A DNA stretch of 64,000 nt from Streptomyces actinomycinicus (GTDB lineage: Bacteria; Actinomycetota; Actinomycetes; Streptomycetales; Streptomycetaceae), in NCBI RefSeq assembly GCF_016741775.1, contig NZ_JAERRK010000008.1:186001-250000 (forward strand). Direction: 5' to 3'. The position numbers and the translations under genes are program-made. Below, one piece after another: positions 1 through 8,007 of this stretch (position 1 is the first letter of the stretch; each line of letters opens with the position of its first letter). A model generated the notes under the pieces. The model saw only the letters and a list, made by a program, of their open reading frames with translations, made no database searches and was not told the DNA's origin.

Positions 1-50
1 GCGGCCGAGACCGCGAGGACCGCCAGTTTCCGCGTACCAGGACGACCCAT
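1..50 (-). CDS. 5' end of a secreted or membrane protein (partial)
   Basis: A minus-strand ATG at 50-48 has a good ribosome-binding site (GGGAGG, six bases upstream). The first codons read MGRPGTRKLAVLAVSA, a positively charged start followed by a hydrophobic stretch, as in a signal peptide. The gene runs off the left edge, so nothing more can be said about its function. It is divergent from the + strand gene beginning at 193. Confidence 0.5.
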   Translation of the reverse strand, partial: MGRPGTRKLAVLAVSA

Positions 51-192
51 CCGAACCTCCCGTCGGGACAGTCCGCGCAGCGTAACGAGATTGCCGTACC
101 ACCGACAGTACGCCTCGGGGTCCTGCCACACGACCGTCACACCTCGAACACGGGTACGTACCGGTCGCCCCGGCCCGCTACCATGCGCGGCC

Positions 193-939
193 ATGAACGA
201 CGACGTGCGCAACATCGTCCTGGGCGTCATGGCCGCAGGCGTCTCCGCCTCGCTGGGCTGGCTCGCCCGTACGTACCTGTGGCGGCGAAGACTGCGGCGC
301 AAGCAGGTCTTCTTCGGGCTGCCGGACCACTCCGAGTCGCTTCTGGTGGTCAACCGCAACGCGGGCGGGCCCGAGTTGTCGGTGATGCGGCACGACGTGT
401 TCGCCCTGCTGGAGCTGTCCGCCCTCATCAAGGACTGCAACGCGCACGCGCAGGTCGTGGCGCACGACGCCACCCAGCAGGGGTTCGGCGAACGCACGGA
501 GTTCTGCCTCGGCGGTCCCGCCTCGAACCGCCGGATGGCGGCGCACCTCTCCTCCCTGCTGCCGGGTGTCCGGATCAACGTCGAGGCCGAGGCGGGACCG
601 GAGCTGGGTGCCTTCCGGATCGGCGGGAACGACTACCGCATGGACGGCGGCAAGAGCGAGTACGTGCTGCTCGCCCGGCTCACCGCGGGCGGGCGGCACG
701 ACGCCCGCCCGGTGTTCCTCTTCTGCGGCCAGCGGGCCATCACCAACCAGGCCGCCACCCGCTACCTCGCCCGGCACCACGAGCGGCTTGCCCGCAAGCA
801 CGGGAACGGCTCCTTCGTCCTGCTGCTGAAGGTGGTCAACTCGCAGGCGTACGGGCCCGACGTGGTCGAGCTGGTCGCGGACGTCACGCGGGCGGCACAG
901 ACGCCGCTGCCGGAACCGGCCGCCGCGGCGGCAGACTGA
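193..939 (+). CDS. Membrane-anchored conserved hypothetical protein
   Basis: The product is a 248-residue protein of unknown function. Residues 6-25 are hydrophobic and are followed by an Arg/Lys-rich stop-transfer segment (RRRLRRK), so the protein is probably anchored by one N-terminal segment with the rest in the cytoplasm. The remainder is a mixed alpha/beta soluble domain with no catalytic motif I recognise, ending in an Ala-rich tail. The ATG at 193 is chosen because the preceding in-frame residues are Arg/Thr/Pro-rich and unlike protein. No clear ribosome-binding site precedes it. I recall similar proteins in streptomycetes only as hypothetical secreted or membrane proteins. Confidence 0.75.
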   Translation: MNDDVRNIVLGVMAAGVSASLGWLARTYLWRRRLRRKQVFFGLPDHSESLLVVNRNAGGPELSVMRHDVFALLELSALIKDCNAHAQVVAHDATQQGFGERTEFCLGGPASNRRMAAHLSSLLPGVRINVEAEAGPELGAFRIGGNDYRMDGGKSEYVLLARLTAGGRHDARPVFLFCGQRAITNQAATRYLARHHERLARKHGNGSFVLLLKVVNSQAYGPDVVELVADVTRAAQTPLPEPAAAAAD

Positions 940-1063
940 CGGTTCAACAGTCTCCGCGATCAACAATCTTTACCCGTACGTAACTTACCGACGGGTTACT
1001 TGCGGTAAGGCGGCGCGGTTACCGTCGGGTCACTTTGCACTGACACGAGTGAAGGAGTGACCC

Positions 1064-2629
1064 ATGGGACACGGGCGCACCACCCTGCGCACCTCCGCCG
1101 CGGGAGCCGTCTCGGCGGCGCTGATCGCCGGCACCGTCGTCGCCGTGGCGCCGGCCGCCGAGGCCGCCCCGTCCGTGCGCTTCGTCGACATCACCGGCGA
1201 CGGCGGCACCGTGCTGAAGGCCAACGTCCTCACGCCCCAGGGTGCCGACGGCACGCGCAGGTACCCGCTCATCGTGCTGCCCACGAGCTGGGGTCTGCCG
1301 CAGGTGGAGTACCTGGCCCAGGCCCGGAAACTCGCCGACTCCGGCTATGTGGTGCTCGCCTACAACGTGCGGGGCTTCTGGCAGTCCGGCGGCCGGATAG
1401 AAGTGGCCGGTCCGCCCGACACAGCGGACGCCTCGAAGGTCATCGACTGGGCCCTCGCCCACACGCCCGCCGACGCCGACCACATCGGCATGGCGGGGGT
1501 GTCCTACGGCGCCGGGATCAGCCTGCTCGCCGCCGCGCACGACAAACGCATCAAGGCCGTGGCCGCGCTCAGCGGCTGGGCCGACCTGATCGACTCGATC
1601 TACTCGGGCCGCACCCAGCACCTCCAGGCGGCAGCCGTCCTGGACGGCGCGGCCACCCTCACCGGCCGTGAGAGTCCCGAACTGCGGGCCATCTTCGACA
1701 ACCTGTACTCCTCGAACCTGTCGAAGGAGCAGGAGATGATCGACTGGGGGCGGAAACGTTCCGCCGCGACCTACGTCGACCAGCTGAACAGCAACGGCGC
1801 CGCGGTCATGCTGGCCAACGCCTGGGGCGACACCGTCTTCCCCGCGAACCAGTACGCGTCCTTCTACGAGAAGCTGACCGTCCCGAAGCGGCTGGAGCTG
1901 CGCCCCGGCGACCACGCGACCCCGGAGCTGACCGGCCTGTTCGGACTGCCCAACGACGTGTGGACGGACGCCGAGCGCTGGTTCGACCACTACCTCAAGG
2001 GCGCCGACAACGGCATCGAGCGCGAGCAGCCGGTCCGTCTGAAGCCCCGCAGTTCGGGGGGATACGAGGGCTACCCGGACTGGAAGTCGGTCACCGCCAC
2101 CCGGAACAAGATCGCCCTGCCGGGCTCCCCCACCATCCACGCGAACGTCGACTCCGGCGCGGACGGCGGGATCGTCTTCCTCTCCAGCATCCTCGACCAG
2201 GTCGCCCAGCTGCCGCCCATGGCCTCGATGCCGCTGCTCCCGCGCCGCTGGGCGGCCGTCTGGCAGTCGGAGCGGTACGGCAGCGCCCAGCGGGTGCGCG
2301 GCACCGCCACGCTGCACACCACGCTCACCCCGACCGCCGAGAGCGGCACCCTCGTCGCCTACCTGTACGACGTGGGCCCGCTCGGACTCGGCAAGCTGGT
2401 CACCCACGCGCCCTACACCTGGCACGGGCGGACGCCCGGCGCGTCCTTCGACGTCGACCTGGACCTGTACTCCACGGCCTACGACGTCCCCGCCGGGCAC
2501 CGCCTCGCGCTGGTGGTCGACACCGTCGACCCGCTGTACATCGAGCACAACCCGTCCGGCGCGCAGCTGACCTTCTCCTCGCCCGCGGACGACCCGTCGT
2601 ACGTGTCCGTCCCACTCGGCGAGCAGTGA
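1064..2629 (+). CDS. Secreted CocE/NonD-type alpha/beta hydrolase
   Basis: The product is a 521-residue exported hydrolase. An N-terminal signal peptide ends near AEAAP (residues 30-36). The catalytic domain follows, with the nucleophile elbow GVSYGAG (Ser at about residue 147) and a likely catalytic His in PGDHATPE. A C-terminal beta-rich region fits the X-Pro dipeptidyl-peptidase C-terminal (jelly-roll) domain. This is the layout of CocE/NonD acyl esterases and X-prolyl dipeptidyl-peptidases. The true substrate (ester or Xaa-Pro peptide) cannot be read from sequence. The start is well supported by GAAGGAG eight bases before the ATG. It is convergent with gluD. Confidence 0.85.
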   Translation: MGHGRTTLRTSAAGAVSAALIAGTVVAVAPAAEAAPSVRFVDITGDGGTVLKANVLTPQGADGTRRYPLIVLPTSWGLPQVEYLAQARKLADSGYVVLAYNVRGFWQSGGRIEVAGPPDTADASKVIDWALAHTPADADHIGMAGVSYGAGISLLAAAHDKRIKAVAALSGWADLIDSIYSGRTQHLQAAAVLDGAATLTGRESPELRAIFDNLYSSNLSKEQEMIDWGRKRSAATYVDQLNSNGAAVMLANAWGDTVFPANQYASFYEKLTVPKRLELRPGDHATPELTGLFGLPNDVWTDAERWFDHYLKGADNGIEREQPVRLKPRSSGGYEGYPDWKSVTATRNKIALPGSPTIHANVDSGADGGIVFLSSILDQVAQLPPMASMPLLPRRWAAVWQSERYGSAQRVRGTATLHTTLTPTAESGTLVAYLYDVGPLGLGKLVTHAPYTWHGRTPGASFDVDLDLYSTAYDVPAGHRLALVVDTVDPLYIEHNPSGAQLTFSSPADDPSYVSVPLGEQ

Positions 2630-2676
2630 TCTCCGGCTGCCGCCGGACGAGCCTGGCCCGTGTGAACTGCCGCCCC

Positions 2677-3555
2677 CTACGGTCTCGGGGCCATGGGGGG
2701 CTCCCCACCCGGCAGCAGCGCCCCAGGGCCGGCCGTGGCGGGAACCACGGCCTCGGTCTTGGGGCTGCGCTGCTCACGGCGGGACACCCAGCCGGCGAAC
2801 CACGAGAGCAGCATGCACATCCCGATGTAGATCGGCGAGATCACCATCACCACGGGGATGAAGGGCAAATCGTAGTCGAGGTTGGAGGCGATGAGTTTTC
2901 CGGCATGGAGGAACTCCTCGTAGGTGATGAGAAAACCGAGGGAGGTGTCCTTCAGGGCGACCACCAGCTGGCTGATGATGGCCGGCAGCATGGCACGCAC
3001 GGCCTGGGGGGCGAGCACGTGCACCATGACCTGTGTCTTGCGCATCCCGAGCGCGAACGCGGCCTCCCGCTGCCCCCGTTCGACGGCGTTCACGCCCGAA
3101 CGGAAGACCTCGGCGAGCACCGAGCCGTTGTAGAGGGTGAGCCCGGCGACCAGCGCGGGCAGCGGCTGGACCTTCAGCGCCACGAAGATGAAGAAGATCA
3201 TCACCAGCACCGGCATCGCGCGGAAGAACTCCACGACGAGCGTGGCCGGCCAGCGCACCGTCCGGTGGTCGGACAGCCTCCCGGCGGCCAGCAGCCCGCC
3301 GAGGGCGAGGGAGAGGACGGCGGCGAACGCGAACGCCTTGAGGGTGTTGCCCAGCCCGCGCAGCAGCAGCTCCTGGACCCCCTCGTACGCGAAGGGCATC
3401 CACTTGGTGTACGTGAACTGGCCGGTGTCGAAGAGCAGGTACAGGAGCCAGGCGACGAGGGCGAGGATGACGGCCGTCGACAGCACACCGTAGACGGCAT
3501 GCCGGCGGCGGGTGTGCGGGCCGGGGACGTCGTAGAGCGCGGTGGCCTCGGTCAT
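2677..3555 (-). CDS. gluD: Glutamate ABC transporter permease GluD
   Basis: The product is a 292-residue integral membrane permease of the polar amino acid (HisM/GlnP) family, the second permease of a glutamate uptake system. A cytoplasmic N-terminus is followed by about five hydrophobic segments. The family EAA loop appears around EAAFALGMRKTQ. The ATG at 3555 overlaps the gluC stop codon by 4 bp, so the two permeases are translationally coupled. Longer in-frame upstream sequence lies inside gluC and is not needed. It is the last gene of the minus-strand order gluA-gluB-gluC-gluD. Glutamate specificity is inferred from the four-gene order and family resemblance. Confidence 0.88.
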   Translation of the reverse strand: MTEATALYDVPGPHTRRRHAVYGVLSTAVILALVAWLLYLLFDTGQFTYTKWMPFAYEGVQELLLRGLGNTLKAFAFAAVLSLALGGLLAAGRLSDHRTVRWPATLVVEFFRAMPVLVMIFFIFVALKVQPLPALVAGLTLYNGSVLAEVFRSGVNAVERGQREAAFALGMRKTQVMVHVLAPQAVRAMLPAIISQLVVALKDTSLGFLITYEEFLHAGKLIASNLDYDLPFIPVVMVISPIYIGMCMLLSWFAGWVSRREQRSPKTEAVVPATAGPGALLPGGEPPMAPRP

Positions 3556-4196
3556 CGGGCGACTCCGTACTTCCGCTCCAGCAGGTTGAACAGGGCGCTG
3601 ATGGCGAGCGTGATGATCAGGTATCCGACGGCGATCCAGACGAAGGTCCACACGATGTTGTAGCCGAGTTCGTTGATCGTCTTGTACGTGCCCAGCAGCT
3701 CGGTCACGCTGAACGCGCCCGCGATCGCGGAGTTCTTGGCGAGCGCGATGAGGGTGGAGCCGACGGGCGGGATCACCGACTTGAACGCCTGCGGCAGCAC
3801 CACCAGCGACAGGGTCTGCCCGAAGCTCATCCCGAGGCTGCGGGCCGCCTCGCCCTGGCCCGTGGGCACGGTGTTGATGCCGGCGCGCAGCGCCTCGCAG
3901 ATGAACGCCGAGGTGTAGCAGCCGAGGGCGAGGACCGCGAACACGTCGAAGGGCAGGACGAGTCCGAACCGGGGCAGCCCCAGCAGCACCGCGAAGAAGA
4001 GGAGGGTGAGCGGGGTGTTGCGCAGCACGGTGACCCAGGCGGTGCCGAAGACCCGCAGGGAGCGGACGGGCGCGACCCGGAAGGACGCCATCACGAAACC
4101 CAGGGCGAGGGCCAGCAGGGAGGCGTAGAGCGTCAGTTCGAGGGTGCCGAGGAAACCTTCGGCGTAGGTATGGAAGTTGTCGGTCAGTACGTTCAC
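3552..4196 (-). CDS. gluC: Glutamate ABC transporter permease GluC
   Basis: The product is a 214-residue permease of the polar amino acid ABC family. The inner-membrane segment pattern and the EAARSLGMSFGQ loop that docks on the ATPase are visible. It is shorter than GluD, as usual for this pair. It lies 11 bp downstream of gluB and overlaps gluD by 4 bp, so it belongs to the glu operon. With GluD it should form the membrane channel fed by lipoprotein GluB and powered by GluA. Confidence 0.9.
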   Translation of the reverse strand: MNVLTDNFHTYAEGFLGTLELTLYASLLALALGFVMASFRVAPVRSLRVFGTAWVTVLRNTPLTLLFFAVLLGLPRFGLVLPFDVFAVLALGCYTSAFICEALRAGINTVPTGQGEAARSLGMSFGQTLSLVVLPQAFKSVIPPVGSTLIALAKNSAIAGAFSVTELLGTYKTINELGYNIVWTFVWIAVGYLIITLAISALFNLLERKYGVAR

Positions 4197-4207
4197 GCCG
4201 TCCTCGC

Positions 4208-5128
4208 TCAGCTCGCCGGGTAGCGGTCGATGGGCGGCGGTTGCGGGGCGGGCACGCCGGACAGGCCGAGCGTCGCCTCGTACGCCTTCTTCCAGTCGCC
4301 GTTCTTCTCGCGTGCCTCCAGTGCGTCGTCGAGGGCGAAGCGCAGCGCGTCGTCGCCGCGCGGGAGGCCGATGCCGTACGGCTCCTCCGAGAACGGCCTG
4401 CCGACGACCTCGAGTTCGGCGGGGACCTTGGCCGCGTAGCCGATGAGGATGGCGTCGTCGGTGGTGACGGCGTCGACCTGGTAGGTGAGGAGGTTGTCGA
4501 CGCAGACCGAGTAGGTGTCGTAGGCGACCAGGACCGCCTTCGGGTAGTCGGTCCTGATGCGCTGGTACGGGGTCGAACCCGCCGCGGAGCAGACGCGTTT
4601 GCCGGCGAGGTCCTGGGGGCCGTGGATGTCGTTCTCGTCCTTGCGTACGAGGAGGGACTGGCCGGCCAGGTAGTAGGGACCGGCGAAGCCGACGAGCTTC
4701 TTGCGGTTGTCGTTGATGGTGTAGGTGCCGACGTAGTAGTCGATCTGGCCGTTCTGCAGGGCGGTTTCGCGGTTGGCGGAGGCGATCGTGCGGAAGTGGA
4801 TGCGCCCCGGCGGCAGGCCGAGGGAGGCGGACATCATTCTGGCGATCTCGATGTCGAAGCCGGAGTAGGCGCCGGTGGCCGGGTCCTTCTCGCCGAGGTA
4901 GGGCTGGTCCTCCTTGACGCCGACGGTGAAGTAGCCGCGCCTCTTCGCCCGGGTCCAGGTCGGCGAGTCCGGGAGGCGGAAGTCCTTCGCCACCCGGTAG
5001 TGCGGGAGCTTCTCGGCCGCCGGGCCCTTACCCGGCGGGCTGCCCTCCTTTCCGCAGGCGGTGGCCAGCAGGGCGAGGAGCACACACAGGGCGCGGGGCG
5101 CACGGGTGGTACGGAACACGGGTCGCAC
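4208..5128 (-). CDS. gluB: Glutamate-binding lipoprotein GluB
   Basis: The product is a 306-residue periplasmic-type solute-binding lipoprotein (SBP family 3). A basic start and hydrophobic segment end in a lipobox with Cys25 (LATAC), so the mature protein would be anchored outside the membrane. The family 3 signature is seen in the stretch YSGFDIEIARMM, and the binding-fold segments DYYVGTYTIND and SAAGSTPYQ follow. It is 8 bp downstream of gluA and 11 bp upstream of gluC. Glutamate is the likely ligand from operon order; aspartate or glutamine are alternatives. Confidence 0.9.
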   Translation of the reverse strand: MRPVFRTTRAPRALCVLLALLATACGKEGSPPGKGPAAEKLPHYRVAKDFRLPDSPTWTRAKRRGYFTVGVKEDQPYLGEKDPATGAYSGFDIEIARMMSASLGLPPGRIHFRTIASANRETALQNGQIDYYVGTYTINDNRKKLVGFAGPYYLAGQSLLVRKDENDIHGPQDLAGKRVCSAAGSTPYQRIRTDYPKAVLVAYDTYSVCVDNLLTYQVDAVTTDDAILIGYAAKVPAELEVVGRPFSEEPYGIGLPRGDDALRFALDDALEAREKNGDWKKAYEATLGLSGVPAPQPPPIDRYPAS

Positions 5129-5136
5129 TCCCCGGG

Positions 5137-5880
5137 TCAGTGCTTGAGGATCTTGGACAGGAAGTCCTTGGCGCGGTCGCTATTCGGGTTCGTGAAGAAC
5201 TGTTCCGGGCTGCGGTCCTCGACGATCCGGCCGTCGGCCATGAAGACGACCCGGTTGGCCGAGGCCCGGGCGAAGCCCATCTCGTGGGTGACGACGATCA
5301 TGGTCATGCCGTCGCGGGCGAGCTTCCGCATGACCTCCAGCACCTCGTTGATCATCTCGGGGTCGAGGGCGGAGGTGGGTTCGTCGAAGAGCATCGCCTT
5401 GGGCTCCATGGCGAGCGCGCGGGCGATGGCGACACGCTGCTGCTGGCCGCCGGAGAGCTGGGCGGGGAACTTCGCGGCCTGGTCCAGCAGGCCGACCCGG
5501 TCGAGGAGTTCACGGGAGCGGCGGTCGGCGTCGTCCTGCCTGCGTCTGCGGACCTTGACCTGGGCGAGGGAGACGTTCTGCAGGACCGTCTTGTGGGCGA
5601 AGAGGTTGAAGGACTGGAAGACCATGCCGACCTCGGCGCGGAGCCGGGCGAGGGCCCTGCCCTCCTCGGGCAGCGGCTGCCCGTCGAGGGTGATGGTGCC
5701 GGACTGGACCGTCTCCAGCCGGTTGATCGTCCTGCAGAGCGTCGACTTGCCCGACCCCGACGGGCCGATGACCACGACCACCTCACCCTTGCCCACGGTG
5801 AGGTCGATGTCCCTGAGGACGTGCAGCTCCCCGTAGTACTTGTTGACGTTCCGGAGTTCGATCAACGGATCGACGGCCAT
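5137..5880 (-). CDS. gluA: Glutamate ABC transporter ATPase GluA
   Basis: The product is a 247-residue cytoplasmic ATPase that drives glutamate import. It has Walker A (GPSGSGKST), the Q-loop (VFQSFNLF), the signature LSGGQQQRVAIARAL, Walker B (AMLFDEPTSALD) and the switch His (VVTHEMG). It is first in the operon, and the 136 bp upstream (5881-6016) must hold the operon promoter. I saw no convincing consensus promoter there. Confidence 0.92.
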   Translation of the reverse strand: MAVDPLIELRNVNKYYGELHVLRDIDLTVGKGEVVVVIGPSGSGKSTLCRTINRLETVQSGTITLDGQPLPEEGRALARLRAEVGMVFQSFNLFAHKTVLQNVSLAQVKVRRRRQDDADRRSRELLDRVGLLDQAAKFPAQLSGGQQQRVAIARALAMEPKAMLFDEPTSALDPEMINEVLEVMRKLARDGMTMIVVTHEMGFARASANRVVFMADGRIVEDRSPEQFFTNPNSDRAKDFLSKILKH

Positions 5881-6016
5881 CCGCAGCCCTACTCACTCTC
5901 AGCTGTGTCGTGGTTGCCGCAACCTATCCAGCCGTCAGAGGAGTTGACGGACGACACGCACCTTCCGGGCATTAGCCGTATTTACGCCAGCGGGGTGGCG
6001 CGGCGGCCGGCGGGGC

Positions 6017-6442
6017 TCAGCCCTCGGCGATCTCGGCGTACAGCTGGGACAGCTCTGGCACCCCGCTCGCCGCCCACTCCAGACCGGCCGGCACGACGTC
6101 GACCGCGCGGCCGGAGACGAGCCGTACGACGGGGTCGCCGTCGGGGCGGAGCTGCCAGGCGGCGCCGGGCACGGTCCGCACCACGACCGTGCCCAGATAC
6201 AGTCCGGCGTCATGGCCCAGCCAGGACAGCATGTCGGCGTCGTCCCGCCAGCGCGGGTCCATCTGGTCCAGCGCCTCCAGCGAGTCCGGGGTGTCGTCGA
6301 GGCGGACTCCCGCCCGGGCCGCCTGCGAGCGCAGCAGCTCGCACTCGGACAACAGCGCCGCGACCGCCTCGGGGTCGGCGGGCAGCGCCACGTCACCGCT
6401 CTTCTTGTGCCCTGAGCCCAGGAACGGAAGGTGCATGGACAC
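6017..6442 (-). CDS. Small conserved actinobacterial protein (DUF6278-like)
   Basis: The product is a 141-residue soluble protein with no catalytic motif I can name. It has an acidic central part with well-spaced Trp residues and a C-terminal LSQLYAEIAEG. The overall pattern (ELLRSQA, SLEALDQ, GHDAGLYLG) resembles a streptomycete family I remember as DUF6278; that label is unchecked. It lies 9 bp downstream of the exonuclease III gene and is probably co-transcribed with it. The context gives no functional hint beyond that. Confidence 0.75.
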   Translation of the reverse strand: MSMHLPFLGSGHKKSGDVALPADPEAVAALLSECELLRSQAARAGVRLDDTPDSLEALDQMDPRWRDDADMLSWLGHDAGLYLGTVVVRTVPGAAWQLRPDGDPVVRLVSGRAVDVVPAGLEWAASGVPELSQLYAEIAEG

Positions 6443-6451
6443 AGCGTGGCA

Positions 6452-7231
6452 TCACACGTCCAGGTCGACCACCACGGGCGCGTGGTCGGACGCTCCCTTG
6501 CCCTTGCGCTCCTCGCGGTCGACGTAGGCGTCCTTGACGGCCTTCGCGAAGGGCTCGTTGCCGTAGACCAGGTCGATGCGCATGCCGCGGTTCTTCGGGA
6601 AGCAGAGCTGGCGGTAGTCCCAGTACGTGAACGGGTGGTCGTACTTCAGCGGGCGCGGCACCACGTCGCCCAGGCCCGCCTCGCGCAGGGAGGCGAGGGC
6701 CGTGCGCTCGGCCGGGGTGACGTGGGTGGAGCCGACGAAGGCGGCCGGGTCGAAGACGTCGTCGTCCGTCGGCGCCACGTTGTAGTCACCGAGCACGGCG
6801 AACGGGCGGCTGCCCTGCGCGTCCCCGTGCACGGCCGCCTTCAGGGCCTCGAACCACTGGAGCTTGTACGCGTAGTGCGGGTGGTCGACCTCGCGGCCGT
6901 TCGGCACGTACACCGACCAGACGCGGACCGGGCCGCAGGTGGCCGAGATGGCGCGCGGCTCGGTCACGCCCTCGTAGCCCGGGTCGCCGGGCAGGCCCTT
7001 GACCACGTCCTCGATGCCGACGCGGGAGAGCACCGCGACGCCGTTCCACCGGCCGGTCGCGTGGACCGCCGCCTCGTAGCCCAGCTCGCGCAGCGCGCCG
7101 AACGGGAACTGCTCCTCGGCGATCTTGGCTTCCTGGAGGCACAGCACGTCGGTGTTGCTGCTCTCCAGCCAGGCCAGCAGCCTCGGGAGGCGGGCGGTGA
7201 TCGAGTTCACGTTCCAGGTAGCGATGCGCAT
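6452..7231 (-). CDS. xthA: Exodeoxyribonuclease III (AP endonuclease)
   Basis: The product is a 259-residue Mg-dependent exonuclease III/AP endonuclease of the EEP superfamily, acting in base-excision repair. All family motifs are visible: N-terminal ATWNVNS, the metal-binding Glu in CLQEAK, the catalytic GDYNVAPTDDD, the substrate-contacting region MRIDLVYGN and the C-terminal SDHAPVV with the catalytic His. Length is normal for the family. It begins the short operon with the gene at 6017-6442. Confidence 0.93.
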   Translation of the reverse strand: MRIATWNVNSITARLPRLLAWLESSNTDVLCLQEAKIAEEQFPFGALRELGYEAAVHATGRWNGVAVLSRVGIEDVVKGLPGDPGYEGVTEPRAISATCGPVRVWSVYVPNGREVDHPHYAYKLQWFEALKAAVHGDAQGSRPFAVLGDYNVAPTDDDVFDPAAFVGSTHVTPAERTALASLREAGLGDVVPRPLKYDHPFTYWDYRQLCFPKNRGMRIDLVYGNEPFAKAVKDAYVDREERKGKGASDHAPVVVDLDV

Positions 7232-7336
7232 GCCTCACAACCTACCCGGCGGGTGTGACAACGCCGCCGCCCGCGCGTGGACCACCGCCGGCACCCCGGC
7301 CGGCGCTCGGACCGCCGCCCGCCCCCGGTGCCGCGC

Positions 7337-7972
7337 TCAGACCTCCGCCGACGCGCCGGGGGTGAGCCGCTGGTGGTCCGTGCCGCCCAGGGCGCCGATC
7401 TGGCGGTCGTAGATCGGGCGGGCGAGGTCGGTGAGCAGGGCGTCGTGGACGTCGTAGGCGCGCTGCGGGCCGACCTCGCGGACGTAGTCGATGACCTCGG
7501 AGATCTTGTTCCACGGCGCCATCACCGGGAGCATCAGGGTCTCCACCGGGTGATCCGGGACGGTGAGGGCGTCGCCGGGGTGGAAGACCTTGCCGCCGTC
7601 GATCAGATAGCCGACGTTGGTGATGCGCGGGATGTCGGGGTGGATCACCGCGTGCAGCTCGCCGTGGACCTGCACGTCGAAGCCGGCGGCGGTGAAGGTG
7701 TCACCGTGGCCGACGGTGTGCACGCGGCCCGGGAAGGCCGCCGCGATCTGGTCCGCGACGGCCTTCAGGGTCCAGACCCCGGCGGCCGGGTTCGCCTCCA
7801 GGGCGGCTCGCAGCCGGCCCTCGTCGAAGTGGTCCGGGTGCTCGTGCGTGATCAGGACGGCGTCGGCGCCGGCCGCCGCGTCCTGTTCGCTGAAACCGCC
7901 GGGATCGATGACGAGCGTCCGCCCGTCCTTCTCCAGCCGGACACAGGCGTGGGACTTCTTCGTGAGCTTCAT
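7337..7972 (-). CDS. Metallo-beta-lactamase fold hydrolase (UlaG-like)
   Basis: The product is a 211-residue metal-dependent hydrolase of the MBL fold. The metal-binding signature THEHPDHFD is intact. Additional ligands probably include His in GHGDTF and Asp in HPGDAL. The short length and the N-terminal GLU-free segment TKKSHACVRLE resemble the UlaG/YtnP-like group, whose members have diverse substrates. It lies 35 bp downstream of the pcaL-like gene on the same strand, which may mean co-transcription. No specific substrate can be assigned. Confidence 0.85.
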   Translation of the reverse strand: MKLTKKSHACVRLEKDGRTLVIDPGGFSEQDAAAGADAVLITHEHPDHFDEGRLRAALEANPAAGVWTLKAVADQIAAAFPGRVHTVGHGDTFTAAGFDVQVHGELHAVIHPDIPRITNVGYLIDGGKVFHPGDALTVPDHPVETLMLPVMAPWNKISEVIDYVREVGPQRAYDVHDALLTDLARPIYDRQIGALGGTDHQRLTPGASAEV

Positions 7973-8007
7973 GTCTCACCATCCTGCCCAAGCCGGTGGC
8001 CCGCGTC

